Assembly: GCA_030141605.1 (NCBI GenBank)
Contig: JAQGDQ010000645.1
Location: 2,501-38,500, forward strand
DNA: 36,000 nt
Direction: 5' to 3'
Source: Tubiluchus corallicola
Lineage: Eukaryota; Priapulida; Priapulimorpha; Priapulimorphida; Tubiluchidae
The position numbers and the translations under genes were made by a program. Numbering within the stretch: the first letter of the stretch is position 1; every line of letters starts with the position of its first letter. A model generated the notes under the pieces. It was not told the DNA's origin, made no database searches, and saw only the letters and a list, made by a program, of their open reading frames with translations. This document shows positions 9,631-19,325 of the stretch, piece by piece.

Positions 9631-9876
9631 CACTCCTGAGATGATTCCCTCGAAGGTTTTCCAACAAAATACGTCCCCGCAGTTTATACAAGATTTTGAG
9701 ATCCAAGCAATGGCGGTTGGTGATAGATCTTTGCTCCAGACGTTTATATCTCGATGCATAGAATTCTCGCTAGCACCGTATAAGACATCGCCAACAATGT
9801 TGTCATTTTTATCGAAAAAGAGTTTAGTTTCGTCCATTTCATCTTGCAAGTCCGCTACTTCGGTTTGACCTCCAGC
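9631..9876 (-). CDS. Internal exon of an unidentified minus-strand gene (82 codons)
   Basis: On the minus strand an acceptor (GTTTTTTCTAG) opens an exon at 9876 and a consensus donor (GTAAGTG) follows at 9630. The exon is 246 bp, exactly 82 codons, open throughout in one frame, and both ends fall in phase 0 with that frame. It reads AGGQTEVADLQDEMDETKLF, then GDVLYGASEN, DINVWSKDLSPTAIAWISKS, CINCGDVFCWKTFEG and IISGV. Features are an acidic N-terminal half and a cysteine cluster C-x2-C-x3-C. The composition is ordinary for a soluble domain and less AT-rich than the flanks. I do not recognise the family. The plus-strand frame across the same bases is its shadow. No neighbouring exon was confirmed; any others could be kilobases away. 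Confidence 0.6.
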
Positions 9877-9929
9877 CTAGAAAAAACAATTCCTTTCGTT
9901 TTTCGTTCTGAATTTCATTCATTTTAACG

Positions 9930-10130
9930 TCGTATTAACATTATAAGTTATGTATTTTATTTATTTACTGACGATTTACAATCCATACAATTACAATTGC
10001 AATTACAAGTTACAAAACATTACATAAACAATGCAGTACATTACAATGAAGAAAAAACTACACGGACAAAACCCCGCACGCACTTGGGGTATAATTGTGA
10101 ACACAATACACAACAAAACACAGTAGTAAG
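9930..10130 (-). mobile_element. Possible LINE 3' end
   Basis: On the minus strand the sequence TTGTAATTGCAATTGTAATT, then GTATGGATTGTAAATCG, then GTAAATAAATAAAATA looks like a retroelement 3' UTR ending in an AAAT-type tail. No protein remnant was identified. Confidence 0.3.
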
Positions 10131-10245
10131 AATAATGATGATGATGATGATGATGATAATGATGATGATGATGATGATGATGATAATGATGATGATGATG
10201 GTGATGGTGATGGTGATGGTGATGGTGATGGTGATAGTGATGATA

Positions 10246-10302
<57 letters not shown>

Positions 10303-10386
10303 TTGATGTTGATGATGATGATGATCATGATGATGATGACGACGACGACGACGACGACAACAACAACAACAATAATAATAATAATA
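10131..10386. repeat. Compound trinucleotide/hexanucleotide repeat
   Basis: The tract moves in order through (ATG)n with a few AATs, (GTGATG)n at about 10200-10232, (ATG)n again to about 10337, then short runs of ACG, ACA and finally ATA. Neighbouring motifs mostly differ by single bases. All long frames here are translations of the repeat. Confidence 0.95.
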
Positions 10387-10561
10387 GTAAACAGGTATTT
10401 ACAGTGGACCATATTACAGTATACCACATATGCTGTAACAGGTGCTGTACAGCCTGATTACTACGCCAGAAGTATCATTTCACATTATCATATTTCACAA
10501 CTACATTTTTACAGGAGAATCGAGTCACTCAACTTTCAACAGTAAAAGGCTGCCTCTAGAG

Positions 10562-10974
10562 CAGGGGTGTGCAAATTATCTGACTAGCCGGGCCACATTA
10601 AACATTCCCACAATTCCTGTGGGCCACATGCAGTTTGGTCAAGAAACCAAGTACAGTAGGACCTAATAACGATTTTTTGCATCCGATTTGCACACATCAT
10701 TACTACTGCACTACTACACTCAAGAAACTATTTTAGAAGTTATTAAAATTTATATTAAAAACCACATATTTCGTCATGTCCGACAGTGACATTAAGTGAC
10801 AACGGTCTTGTAAGGGTTAAGCCATCCGATCTAGAGGAAAAAACTACCCGCACTATCTTTGCGATATTGGCGCAGACTTCAGCTGGATCACGTGGGCCGC
10901 ACTTTCATTACGTTGACAAACCTCTTCGTGGGCCGCACAAGATCTCTCGGCGGGCCGCAGTTTGCACACCCCTG
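10562..10974 (+). mobile_element. hAT-type MITE, copy 1
   Basis: 413 bp with 14-bp terminal inverted repeats CAGGGGTGTGCAAA/TTTGCACACCCCTG and perfect 8-bp target-site duplications CTCTAGAG at 10554-10561 and 10975-10982. Length of the duplication and the CAGGGG terminus place it in the hAT superfamily. It encodes no transposase, only short chance frames. A very similar copy lies at 26222-26638, so activity was fairly recent. Confidence 0.93.
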
Positions 10975-10982
10975 CTCTAGAG

Positions 10983-11345
10983 TAAGTCTGAAGAACCAGA
11001 TTTTCTATTTATTTTTCGGAATGTTGCGCATTGTCATTTTTACCCGGTTTTTGAAATAGATAAGCGATGTGTTAATAATGATTGAAAATGCTACCGCTGT
11101 ATTGCATGAACGTTGAAAAATAAATACGTACAACGATTATACAACGAGTTGTAAGCTACGAGAATGATCATAATGGTTTAACTCGTTTCATCATCTATAG
11201 ACTGCTGCTGCTTTTGCATATATCTGTTAATCTGACATCATTAACAAAAAAACACAATGCTTTATTAAGACACTCAATGCGATATTTAATGTATGGAACC
11301 AATTTTGAACTTTCTTCATTAACTACCGACGGAATAAAAATAATT
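10983..11345. other. Intergenic; short open frame of uncertain meaning
   Basis: A plus frame from 11214 reads LTKKHNALLRHSMRYLMYG and continues into the 21-bp repeat array. It looks mildly protein-like, but I see no splice sites or domain to support a gene, so it is left unannotated. Confidence 0.3.
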
Positions 11346-11534
11346 CGTGAGAAATGTCTGTGGTCACGTGAGAAATGTCTGTGGTCACGTGAGAAATGTC
11401 TGTGGTCACGTGAGAAATGTCTGTGGTCACGTGAGAAATGTCTGTGGTCACGTGAGAAATGTCTGTGGTCACGTGAGAAATATCTGTGGTCACGTGAGAA
11501 ATGTCTGTGGTCACGTGAGAAATGTCTGTGGTCA
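11346..11534. repeat. 21-bp tandem repeat, nine copies, with CACGTG at each junction
   Basis: Nine copies of CGTGAGAAATGTCTGTGGTCA with one substitution in copy 7. Each of the eight junctions forms CACGTG, first at 11365-11370 and then every 21 bp to 11512-11517. Being a multiple of three without stops, the array is open in several frames on both strands; these frames are not genes. Confidence 0.95.
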
Positions 11535-12200
11535 CGAATGCTGGTTGCTGTAGAACAGCTTTTTTATTAACTCTGCGTCTTTTTGCAACGGAGTTTTCGA
11601 AGCAAATTTTGTGCTGATGTCATTAAAATAATATCAAGTAGAGGTAATTCACAAATACGGTCTAGTTTTTCTCTGGCTGGTTTAAAATTGCAGCCGGATA
11701 TCCTGTCTTCCTGATATCGTAGATGAAGTAAAAGTAAAATTAATTTGGTTGTATAGTGGATATTGCGTTGTATTGGTTGTGTGTAGCTGATTATTGACGC
11801 TTGAAGAATGGCAAAGCTATGAAGAGACTGATTACAAAATGACACGTTTATTAAACATCAACATAATAAATATAATAGATAGCAATGCCTAAATAATCAC
11901 TTGCTCACGTGACACCACTCCTTAACTGGCTTCATACCAGCATTCATCAACATAATTATTTATCATAATCTAATGCTTTCAACATAATTTAACAGGTTCT
12001 CTTTACTGATGGCAAAAGTCTCTTACTCTTTTTCCTCCATTGTAATGCACAGTCATCCGTTTCTTCTTTGAGCTCACCACCACGCAATAGTGGTTCCACT
12101 GATTCAGCACATCAATGGGGTCCGTTGGAAATACACTAATCCGGCTGCAAAATGGTAATACAGTGGAAAAAACAAAGTAAATGAGGGTAAGTTTTCTACC
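11535..12200. other. Intergenic, no confirmed feature
   Basis: A minus frame at 11567-11845 (92 codons) has no domain and weak coding character. It could be a worn transposon protein. Nothing else recognised. Confidence 0.4.
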
Positions 12201-12475
12201 AGACGGTTTAGTCTAGTGGTAATGCGTGTGCGTTCCGTCTGGGAGGTCGTGAGTTCGAACCAACAGCCGGGTCATACCAAAGACTTTAAGAATGGTACCT
12301 GCTGTTGCCCTGCCTGGCGCGTGGTATTTAGGGTAAAAGTGGGGTAATTATAGTCTCTGTTATGTAGTTATAGGTTGTTATTTACAGTCGGCGATAATAG
12401 CTCTTTGAGCTAATGTTAATTGTTGACCCAAAAGCAAACTTTAAATAAAGATTATTATTATTATTACTCTTCTTA
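12201..12475 (+). mobile_element. tRNA-derived SINE
   Basis: The head has a Pol III box A (TAGTCTAGTGG, 12209-12219) and box B (AGTTCGAACC, 12252-12261) at tRNA-like spacing. Then comes a central part with GGGTCATACCAAAGACTTTA, resembling the conserved central domains seen in several invertebrate SINE families. It ends in AAATAAAG and an ATT-repeat tail at 12450-12473, as in SINEs mobilised by LINEs with ATT-type 3' ends. I did not find clear flanking duplications. It is not a functional tRNA gene: the cloverleaf is degenerate and the body continues far beyond 75 bases. Confidence 0.8.
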
Positions 12476-13013
12476 CAGAGGACAGGACATTTGAGCGCGG
12501 GAAAATTGGGCATAGCCGTTTGGGCACCAGACACTTAGGTGCCAGTGCCGACGCTCATTGCAGCGGGCTGATTCCATCGCGCGAGAGTAAACTACAATTT
12601 TACGCTGCTTTACATTCCTTGTAGGTTAAACCTTTACGGGAATTCACGTTCATTGCCTGATAGTGATACCATGTAATTTTAGAACATGCAAAGTTTTTTT
12701 TGCAAGAAAAGAAAAAATTATTTTCGCGAGTACGAACGTGTAATTAAAACTGGAAATAAGTTCCTATAGCACGCACAGGGGTGTATGAAGACTTTACGAT
12801 GCCTTAGGCTAATAGTTCTGCCCCGCCTGTTGTGAATGTATGGTTGTTTATATAGCGAGCGATCAAACAATTACTTGTGGTGTATTAGAAACACTATTAG
12901 CCTAGTTTCTTCGTAGTCATAATTAATTACATATATTGCGTGTGCTCTGTGTTAAATGGGGGAGAACAATAAGTCCCACCCACGAGTAGAACGAGTCACA
13001 CAGAGTTGTTGAA
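12476..13013. other. Intergenic, no feature seen
   Basis: AT-rich DNA with no gene or repeat that I recognise. Confidence 0.4.
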
Positions 13014-13352
13014 AGTACAAAAGGGCACGAAAAGGCACGAAAGGGTACGAAAAGGTACGAAAGGGTACGAAAAGGTACGAAAATGCACGAAAAGGTACGA
13101 AAGGGCACGAAAAGGTACGAAAGGGTACGAAAGGGTACGAAAAGGTACGAAAATGCACGAGAAAAGTACGAAGGAGCACGAAAATGGTACGAAAAGGCAC
13201 GGAAAAGCACGAAAAGGTACGAAAAGGCACGGAAAGGGCACGAAAGGGTACGAAAAGGCACGAAAATCGCACGAAAAGTACGAAAAGGCACGGAAAGGCA
13301 AGAAAGGGTACGAAAGGGCAAGAAAAGGTACGAAAAAGGTACGAAAAAATAC
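13014..13352. repeat. 10-bp minisatellite (GTACGAAAAG type)
   Basis: About 33 copies of a decamer of the form G(T/C)ACGAAA(A/G)G, with occasional 9-12 bp units. Since 10 is not a multiple of three, the repeat is read in all three frames, giving overlapping pseudo-proteins of KGTKRYERVRKG type on one strand and PFRTFSCPFVPF type on the other. None is a gene. Confidence 0.95.
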
Positions 13353-13712
13353 CGTAATTTCGTACAGTATCGTACTGCTGAAAAATTACCATATCGTACC
13401 GTACTGTATTGCCATTCTTGCAGTCAAGTTATTCTCTTCAAGGAAGTGTCATGGAATTAGGTTTCTCTCATACAACTGTGCATTGTGCAAAATTCTACAG
13501 GTAGGCCTACATTTTAGGGTGTGGTGAAAATAACCTTTTTATCCAATCTTTTTGCAGCTTTTCCTACTTTGGAGGTTTGATGAGATACTAACATAGGTAA
13601 ATTTTCAGCTAGATTAAGCTTTGGGAACACCTGTCTCCACTCATCTCAAGATTTCTAAAATTATGCTCATTTGTGTAGTAATTTGACAAATTTTAAAAAC
13701 TATTATATCCCT
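13353..13712. other. Intergenic, no feature seen
   Basis: Begins with a short region rich in CGTAC (ACCGTAAT, TCGTACAG, ATCGTACTG, ATCGTACCG), perhaps a diverged edge of the neighbouring decamer array. No gene. Confidence 0.4.
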
Positions 13713-14084
13713 CTTGTGTTTTGTTTCTTTCGGACGGCTCGTAGAGAAAACCAGAAAATACTTCGTCAAATTAAACTAGTTTATTAAGCGAGAATTCTAC
13801 GACACAAAAGTATGAAGGAACGCGAAATGTTTACAGTAAACGTGAAAATCTGGAAAACGTTTGAGTGTATCTGAAAATACAAGTATACAAGAGAATGTGT
13901 AAGAGGCGTCTGTGTGAATCTGCGTGTGTGTGCGTCTCAGCGGCCTGCTTCGCCTTATATAGGGTGCCAGGGAACATTCTAGACGTTTCTTTCTAGAACA
14001 TTCTACAAGGTAAGACGATTATTCTAACGGAACATTCTGCAATGTTCTATTTAATTCTAATAGATGCCAGCGACCTCCACAACA
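13713..14084 (-). mobile_element. Solo-LTR-like element with heat-shock promoter architecture
   Basis: Read on the minus strand from TGTTGTGGAGG: HSE-like arrays, a TATA box (CCTATATAAGG, 13953-13963), about 160 bases without ATG, an AATAAA signal in CTTAATAAACTAG near 13785, then a tail. This is the order U3-R-U5 of an LTR. The six bases AGGGAT occur at both edges (14085-14090 and 13707-13712), which would fit a target-site duplication, but the 3' terminus is not the canonical CA, so the exact boundaries are uncertain. No internal retrotransposon genes are next to it. An hsp gene promoter is the alternative, but no hsp coding sequence follows downstream. Confidence 0.4.
13953..14048 (-). promoter_or_regulatory. 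Heat-shock element cluster plus TATA box
   Basis: HSEs are alternating GAA/TTC at 5-bp steps. On the plus strand, GAA 13972, TTC 13977, GAC 13982 (one mismatch) and TTC 13987 are in register. A perfect TTC-GAA-TTC follows at 13991, 13996 and 14001. A third group has GAA 14030, TTC 14035, CAA 14040 (one mismatch) and TTC 14045. The TATA box at 13953-13963 lies just downstream in minus orientation, as in heat-shock promoters. Confidence 0.7.
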
Positions 14085-14090
14085 ATCCCT

Positions 14091-15569
14091 ACATGTATCA
14101 CGGTGTTAAATACATTTCAAGCATGCCCAGAAGACAATACATTATTAAGACAACCATATTAAGTTATACTTAGTAGTCTGATTTCCGTGCGTAAATCGGA
14201 TTTCTCCACTATCTCGGTTGGAAATAAGCAACTCCACCTTTTCGTCCAATGTACTATCGTCTCTAGGATAGCGCCTACTATGCAGATAGATAATACTAGC
14301 CCATCCTTTGCCCCACCTACAGTAGAAAATACTAACTAACCAACTTTTCCTTTTTTATTTTTATTTTTCAGCAGCAATAACAATAATTACACCACAAAGA
14401 AGGGAACGAATAACATTTGAGAAAAAATGACCAACAGAAAGACGACAAAATAAATATTTAAAATAATAACAATTTAAAATATAAAGAGACACCTTAAATA
14501 CAACTGTTTCAAATAGAAGTTGTGAAATTTCAGATGGTTTAGAATTTTCAAATTGCCTTGAAAGTGGTGTTGTGAACAGTGACCTCGGTCAAAAGATTAA
14601 GGACGCTGGACATCGGTCAGTTTTTTGATTGCCATTCAACTCCTCCAGGGCCTTCAATTTCAATTCAATTTTATTCAAGTTCAATTAAAATTTAAAATTC
14701 AAATTTTTCATAAATATTGTGAGGCAGATGTGCACATGGAGTTTTAAAAAGACGAGATTTGAGGGCTTAAAAAGGAGCCAAAATTTGAAAATTAGAACAA
14801 ACAGCTTTGTCAACGAAGTTGTAATATTAAAGCAAAACCGAACCCAATGTTAAACTGCAGGTCAAAACAATCGACTCTTTAAAATATTGAAAGGAAACAT
14901 ACTATTTTTTTTCAAAAATGACTTACGTGAAACAATTATTACCACAGAAACACAATTTCACGTTCGCGCTGCTAATGCTTCGCTGTTTCCCGAAACATGC
15001 ATTTCGCCATTCGCTAGTTAGATGGGCACTAGCGCCTGCATTTCGGAAAGCGTTGCACAAAGAAACAGGTGCTGTACCTCTTAGTTCGGATGTGTTAATT
15101 TCTGACGAACTACACACATTCGACAGCTCATGCGTGAGCACAGTAAATTTGGAATTTGAATTTTTATCTTAAAACTTGCCTATTTTTAGTACAACACACT
15201 GAATATCTTACAGTAGCACTGTACTTCAATTTTCTATATTGCAAACATGCGCACCACGCTCGTGGAATGTTTTTGATGTTGAAAATTATGTTAGTTTGTG
15301 ATGTCATCAATAGTTGGGTTCGCCCACCATTAATTAAGTTTTTAATCTATTATTTAATTATCAGAAGCGCCTTTGCAGTATTATTGGTGTTAAAATGTAC
15401 ACTTTTATCGGATTTGAAAGGGGTGGTATATGAAAAATCATCCTGTCTTCCCTTAAACAATGCCAGAAGAAAGACAGGCATTTTAGTCGCTAGCATCCTT
15501 GCGCATTGTTGCTGGACACTTAAGCGTTATTAACGCCAATCATGAGAGTTATGGTGTGGTCATGAGTTA
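14091..15569. other. Intergenic, mostly unrecognised; possible LINE tail
   Basis: At 14649-14760, minus strand, AATAAAATTGAATTGAAATT resembles the 3' tail of the LINE near 2583 and may mark another worn copy. Plus frames of 84 and 125 codons at 14918-15172 and 15156-15533 overlap, lack domains and lack convincing splice signals; I do not call them. Confidence 0.35.
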
Positions 15570-16155
15570 AAGCACAAGAAAACCCTTCATAAACATAAAG
15601 CTTGAAAAATTCGTTTTTTCCAATTTTATATCACTTACGTACTGCTTTTTAGCACGCAGGACTTCAGTCGGTAGTCACGCTGTTTGAAAAAATAATCAGA
15701 GCATTCGTAGCACACAAGTCACTAACTACTAAAATTTAAAATTACTGTATCTTGTCAATAAGATTAAAAATACGTTTTTTGGTTAGTGAGTGGTGCACCC
15801 TGTAGGGTGAGTCAGCGACATTTTACTAATTGCTGAAAACATTTTAAATAATTAATAATTTTCTTTCCTAGTTACATAAATCTCTCTAGCAGGCAAGTGA
15901 AAATCTTGATAATAATATCTCAAGTCTTTTGAGATATAATTTAACATTGCCTTTTCTTCCCTTGATTTACGTTTTGTACATGACGTCATGTAATGGCGAC
16001 TTCGAAACAGTATTGGGGGAGATTTAAAATGAAAACAAACTAAAATTCCTTTCAGTGCGAGTACGATATACGCATAAAATTGCTGTAAAGTAGTATAATT
16101 TTTAAGGCGATTTTTCTGAAACCTACTTCAGGTGCCCTTTTCTTGTCCTTTAAGC
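15570..16155 (-). repeat. Dispersed repeat, family 2, copy 2 (inverted)
   Basis: The reverse complement matches 1395-2022. It includes TGACGTCA at 15981-15988, the CTGAAACCTACTTCAGGT block near 16120 and the GCACAAGAAAACCCTT end near 15571. It differs from copy 1 by internal insertions and deletions. Confidence 0.75.
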
Positions 16156-16638
16156 ACACTCGACCAGGTATAGTCAGGTGTAAATAGGGTCATGGCATTG
16201 CGCTCGCCAATTTAAGTCTGAATTCATTCAATTTTTACCCAGTTTTTATTTAAATGTAAATAAGTGTGATGCACAGCAAGCAAAGGTGATCACTGGCTTG
16301 CAGAAAAGGAACACTTCTAAGCAAGCGAGGTTAACTGGCTTCTCATATTTTTCTACGGTGAATTTTGTACTCACCAGCAAGCGGTGAAAGCTTCGTAACG
16401 TCCCTGAGTGACATGTTTCTTTGTTACAAATATACGGCTATTTTCTACTGCATCAGTCCTTCCTCTAAGCTCCAATAAATCGGTAACGTCCGTAGAGAGT
16501 CTGGCGCACGGCAAAGTTGCTATAAAACGTAATAAAAAATACTTGCAAAAATGATGGCGCCACTGCTGTGTGCAAAAAGATTTTGCTTTAGAAAAGGTGC
16601 TTACAGCACATGCTTCGCCATTGTGTTAAAATTCTTAT
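16156..16638. other. Intergenic, no feature seen
   Basis: No gene or repeat recognised. Confidence 0.4.
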
Positions 16639-17128
16639 TGAACTACTAAGTTTCTGTACCTTTAATTCTGAGGCTAGGTTATGTGATCACCACAATACCT
16701 TTAGCGAAAGAAGCTAATTTAAATTGTTGATTATAAGCGGCATTTACTCCAGTTTTCAATACAGTTACAACCTATGAAATAACAATCTAGTACAGTAAGT
16801 TCTCGCTTAACGACACCCACGTTTAACGACGCCTCGCTTAGCGTCGCGTTTTGAACTACTAAGTTTCTGTACCTTTAATTCGACAACGTTCGTCTAAAGC
16901 TAGGTTATGTGGTGACCACATTTCTGCTAGCAAACCACGAGTGGTTGCTTGTCACTGGTTAAATAATTACAGGTCAATACCTTGAGTGAACGAAGCTGAT
17001 TTAAATCCTTGATTATAGGCGGCATTTACTCCAGTTTTCAACACAGTTACAACCTGTAAAATAACAATCTAGTACAGTAAGTTCTCGCTTAACGACATCC
17101 CCGTTTCTCGCTTAACGTCGCGTTTTAC
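16639..17128. repeat. Tandem duplication of a 212-280 bp segment carrying pogo-like ends
   Basis: Unit 1 starts at 16639 (TGAACTACTAAGTTTCTGTA) and unit 2 at 16851-16853 with the same sequence. Both share the GGCATTTACTCCAGTTTTCA block, AACAATCTAGTACAGTAAGT and the CTCGCTTAACGAC terminus. Unit 2 has about 65 extra bases, including CTAGCAAACCACGAGTGG. Unit 1 ends within a pogo-like terminus; unit 2 runs into the complete MITE at 17075. Confidence 0.8.
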
Positions 17129-17164
17129 TCGAACACAATAGCGTCGTTAAGCGAGGACTTACTG
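17075..17164. mobile_element. 90-bp pogo/Tigger-like MITE
   Basis: Begins CAGTAAGTTCTCGCTTAACGAC and ends GTCGTTAAGCGAGGACTTACTG, so the ends are near-perfect inverted repeats. A TA dinucleotide flanks each side (17073-17074 and 17165-17166), as expected for Tc1/mariner-pogo target duplication. The element is too short to encode anything. Relatives: 16793 (one end) and 26069-27488. Confidence 0.85.
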
Positions 17165-17166
17165 TA

Positions 17167-17640
17167 CATATACGTCGCATCCATTAAAAGTTCCGAGTGA
17201 CACGGAAGCAGCAGGGAAAAATACGAAACACTCATTTTAAATATAACTAATTAATTTTAAAGTTTTTAACATGGAAAAATGACTTATTCCAAAAAGGAGA
17301 CTCAATGGAAACCAGTAACTCTAATAATACAATTGCAATGATATTAAAATATGACTATTTGAATATGACAACAATACGTTTCATTAGAACATAGGTTTAA
17401 CTAATCGAGAAAGAATTATGTGCTACCTGCCACCTCTGGGGAACTACTAGCAAGTTAAACGCAGCATTCCGGTCCTGCCGCTCACGTTAAATCCACAATA
17501 TACAGAAAACGTTTCCAGACTAAAAGTTCAGAGACAATTTCGGCCTCTGGCACGACTTTAGCCCGTTCGTAGCTACTCTGACATGTAACCATTATGAATT
17601 ATTATGAACCGTTTGTCCTTCCATACCACATGTCACTGCA
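17167..17640. other. Intergenic, no feature seen
   Basis: No gene recognised. Confidence 0.4.
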
Positions 17641-17884
17641 TATGCAAGGAATAGGTCAACTTACAGTATTCCGTGGGACAGATGAATGTCTACCTCACCA
17701 ATATGCAAGGAATAGGTCACCTTACAGTATTCCGTGGGACAGATGAATGTCTACCTCACCAATATGCAAGGAATAGGTCAACTTACAGTATTCCGTGGGA
17801 CAGATGAATGTCTACCTCACCAATATGCAAGGAATAGGTCACCTTACAGTATTCCGTGGGACAGATGAATGTCTACCTCACCAA
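17641..17884. repeat. 61-bp tandem repeat, four copies
   Basis: Units start at 17641, 17702, 17763 and 17824, each TATGCAAGGAATAGGTCA, then the TTACAGTATTCCGTGGGAC block, then GATGAATGTCTACCTCACC. Copies alternate AACTTAC/ACCTTAC after GGTC, suggesting that a two-unit block was duplicated. Confidence 0.95.
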
Positions 17885-19325
17885 TCAGGCACTGGAAGAT
17901 CCTGTCTTCCCAAACATACCTGTCTCCCAAACCTCATCATAACTGTATCATCATGTATCAAGTATACCGGCAGGGGTAATTCAGCCAGTAATTCAGCTAA
18001 GCTGCCGTTACGAAAAAAATCAGACCTATATAACGTCTTCAGGACCGGTACTGTCAAAGCTCAGCTGTAGTTGTCTGGATTATCTCTCCGCATTCAAAAG
18101 TCGATCTGATGGCTTCGTGTCGCGCACAAATCGAATCAAACCAGCAAAACTTAAACTTCCAACTTTTTTGGTATTAAAACTAACTTAACTATTTGTAATA
18201 CTCGTACTTATTTTCAGGTTTAATCAATAAAGTGATTATTATGTTAGTCATTACGTAAGTAATGACGTAATCATTACACTACTACTCATAATAACTTGCT
18301 GGGGAAAATGAACATTGTGTTGCAACTCACCATAAGAATGCTTGCAATAAGAAACCGAAGGCCCATTATTCACTGAACATGAACTGCAAAACTTACGCCT
18401 GCACCGCTAACACCTACAGCTTAGGATGTTTTGTACCACTGTAATAAACTCTAAGTAAATTAAGCAATTTCTTGAAGTTTTCTTTTAACAAGCCGTTCAA
18501 CTAAGTCTTTTGCGTGGTGGTGATTATAGTTATTATCTAATGTTCGTAGGTCTAATGGAACGTCTGCTTGGTACGCCCTGAATGCAGTCTGGTACCCGGT
18601 GGTTCGGAAGTGCATAATGTATGAATAACAACATGTACACATGAGAACAATGAACTCTAACGGTTACAATTATGCCATCTTGACGTTAATTACAGACCCA
18701 GAAAGTAGCCCTAAAACTTAGAGAGTGTTTATCGGCTCGTTCGTCTCTCGTTATAACTATCACAGGAAGTACGAGGCATGCGTGATCGAAAAAAGGTTTA
18801 TTTTCGTACAAAAGTTGCAGTAAAAATACTGAATAAAATTTAATTTTCAATTAAAAAGACAATTAGAACTGCATTAACTGTAGACAACAAAATGATAGAA
18901 AAATATACTAAGACCATATAAAGTGTAGTACAACTTACTGATAAAAAATACTTAAAATGTGTTACTAACTGGATAGAATTACCGACCGGTAATCGAGGTG
19001 CTGGTTTTAGACAAAACCAAGTTCTGTGGTATAGATATAAGTGGGCATCAAGGATAAAAAGAGGCGTTACACTATAACTGTTTATGCGTGGTTCATTAAA
19101 TCTTGCGACAATTCTCATAATAGGTTAATGATGTTCACTGTTTAAAGATGTGTTTCATGACATACACTTCCATCTTCACTTGCAGGATGTTGTAAAATTT
19201 CATCTTCGTCAGCTTCCAATCTTTACCCCACCCGTACAGCAAAAGTTCCCACCGCAAGCCTAAAATGAAGAATCGTCCGCAAATATGAAATTCCTCAGCA
19301 GCTCGTTAGAGAAATCACTTTGTAA
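17885..19325. other. Intergenic; one weak minus-strand exon candidate
   Basis: Mostly unrecognised. A minus frame ending at 18460 could be a short terminal exon (18460-18577) and is described in the findings. A palindromic stretch TCATTACGTAAGTAATGA lies near 18248-18266. The frame at 18840-19118 lacks any domain. Confidence 0.35.

Noticed and set aside
9997-10545. 182-codon Met/Thr/Ile-rich ORF and its minus-strand partner
   Set aside because: Product of the ATG/ACG/ATA triplet repeat.
11214-11570. 118-codon ORF running into the REKCLWS repeat
   Set aside because: The repeated half is the 21-bp array; the first half has a mild protein look but no splice sites or domain.
12201-12275. A tRNA gene
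   Set aside because: Box A and B are present, but the cloverleaf is degenerate and the sequence continues into a SINE body with an ATT tail.
12923-13527. Four or five overlapping ORFs of 100-173 codons, Lys/Arg/Gly-rich or Phe/Pro-rich
   Set aside because: A decamer minisatellite is read in all frames, giving pseudo-proteins on both strands.
14918-15533. Two plus-strand ORFs of 84 and 125 codons and a minus-strand 72-codon shadow
   Set aside because: They overlap in different frames, have no recognisable domain, and no good splice or promoter context.
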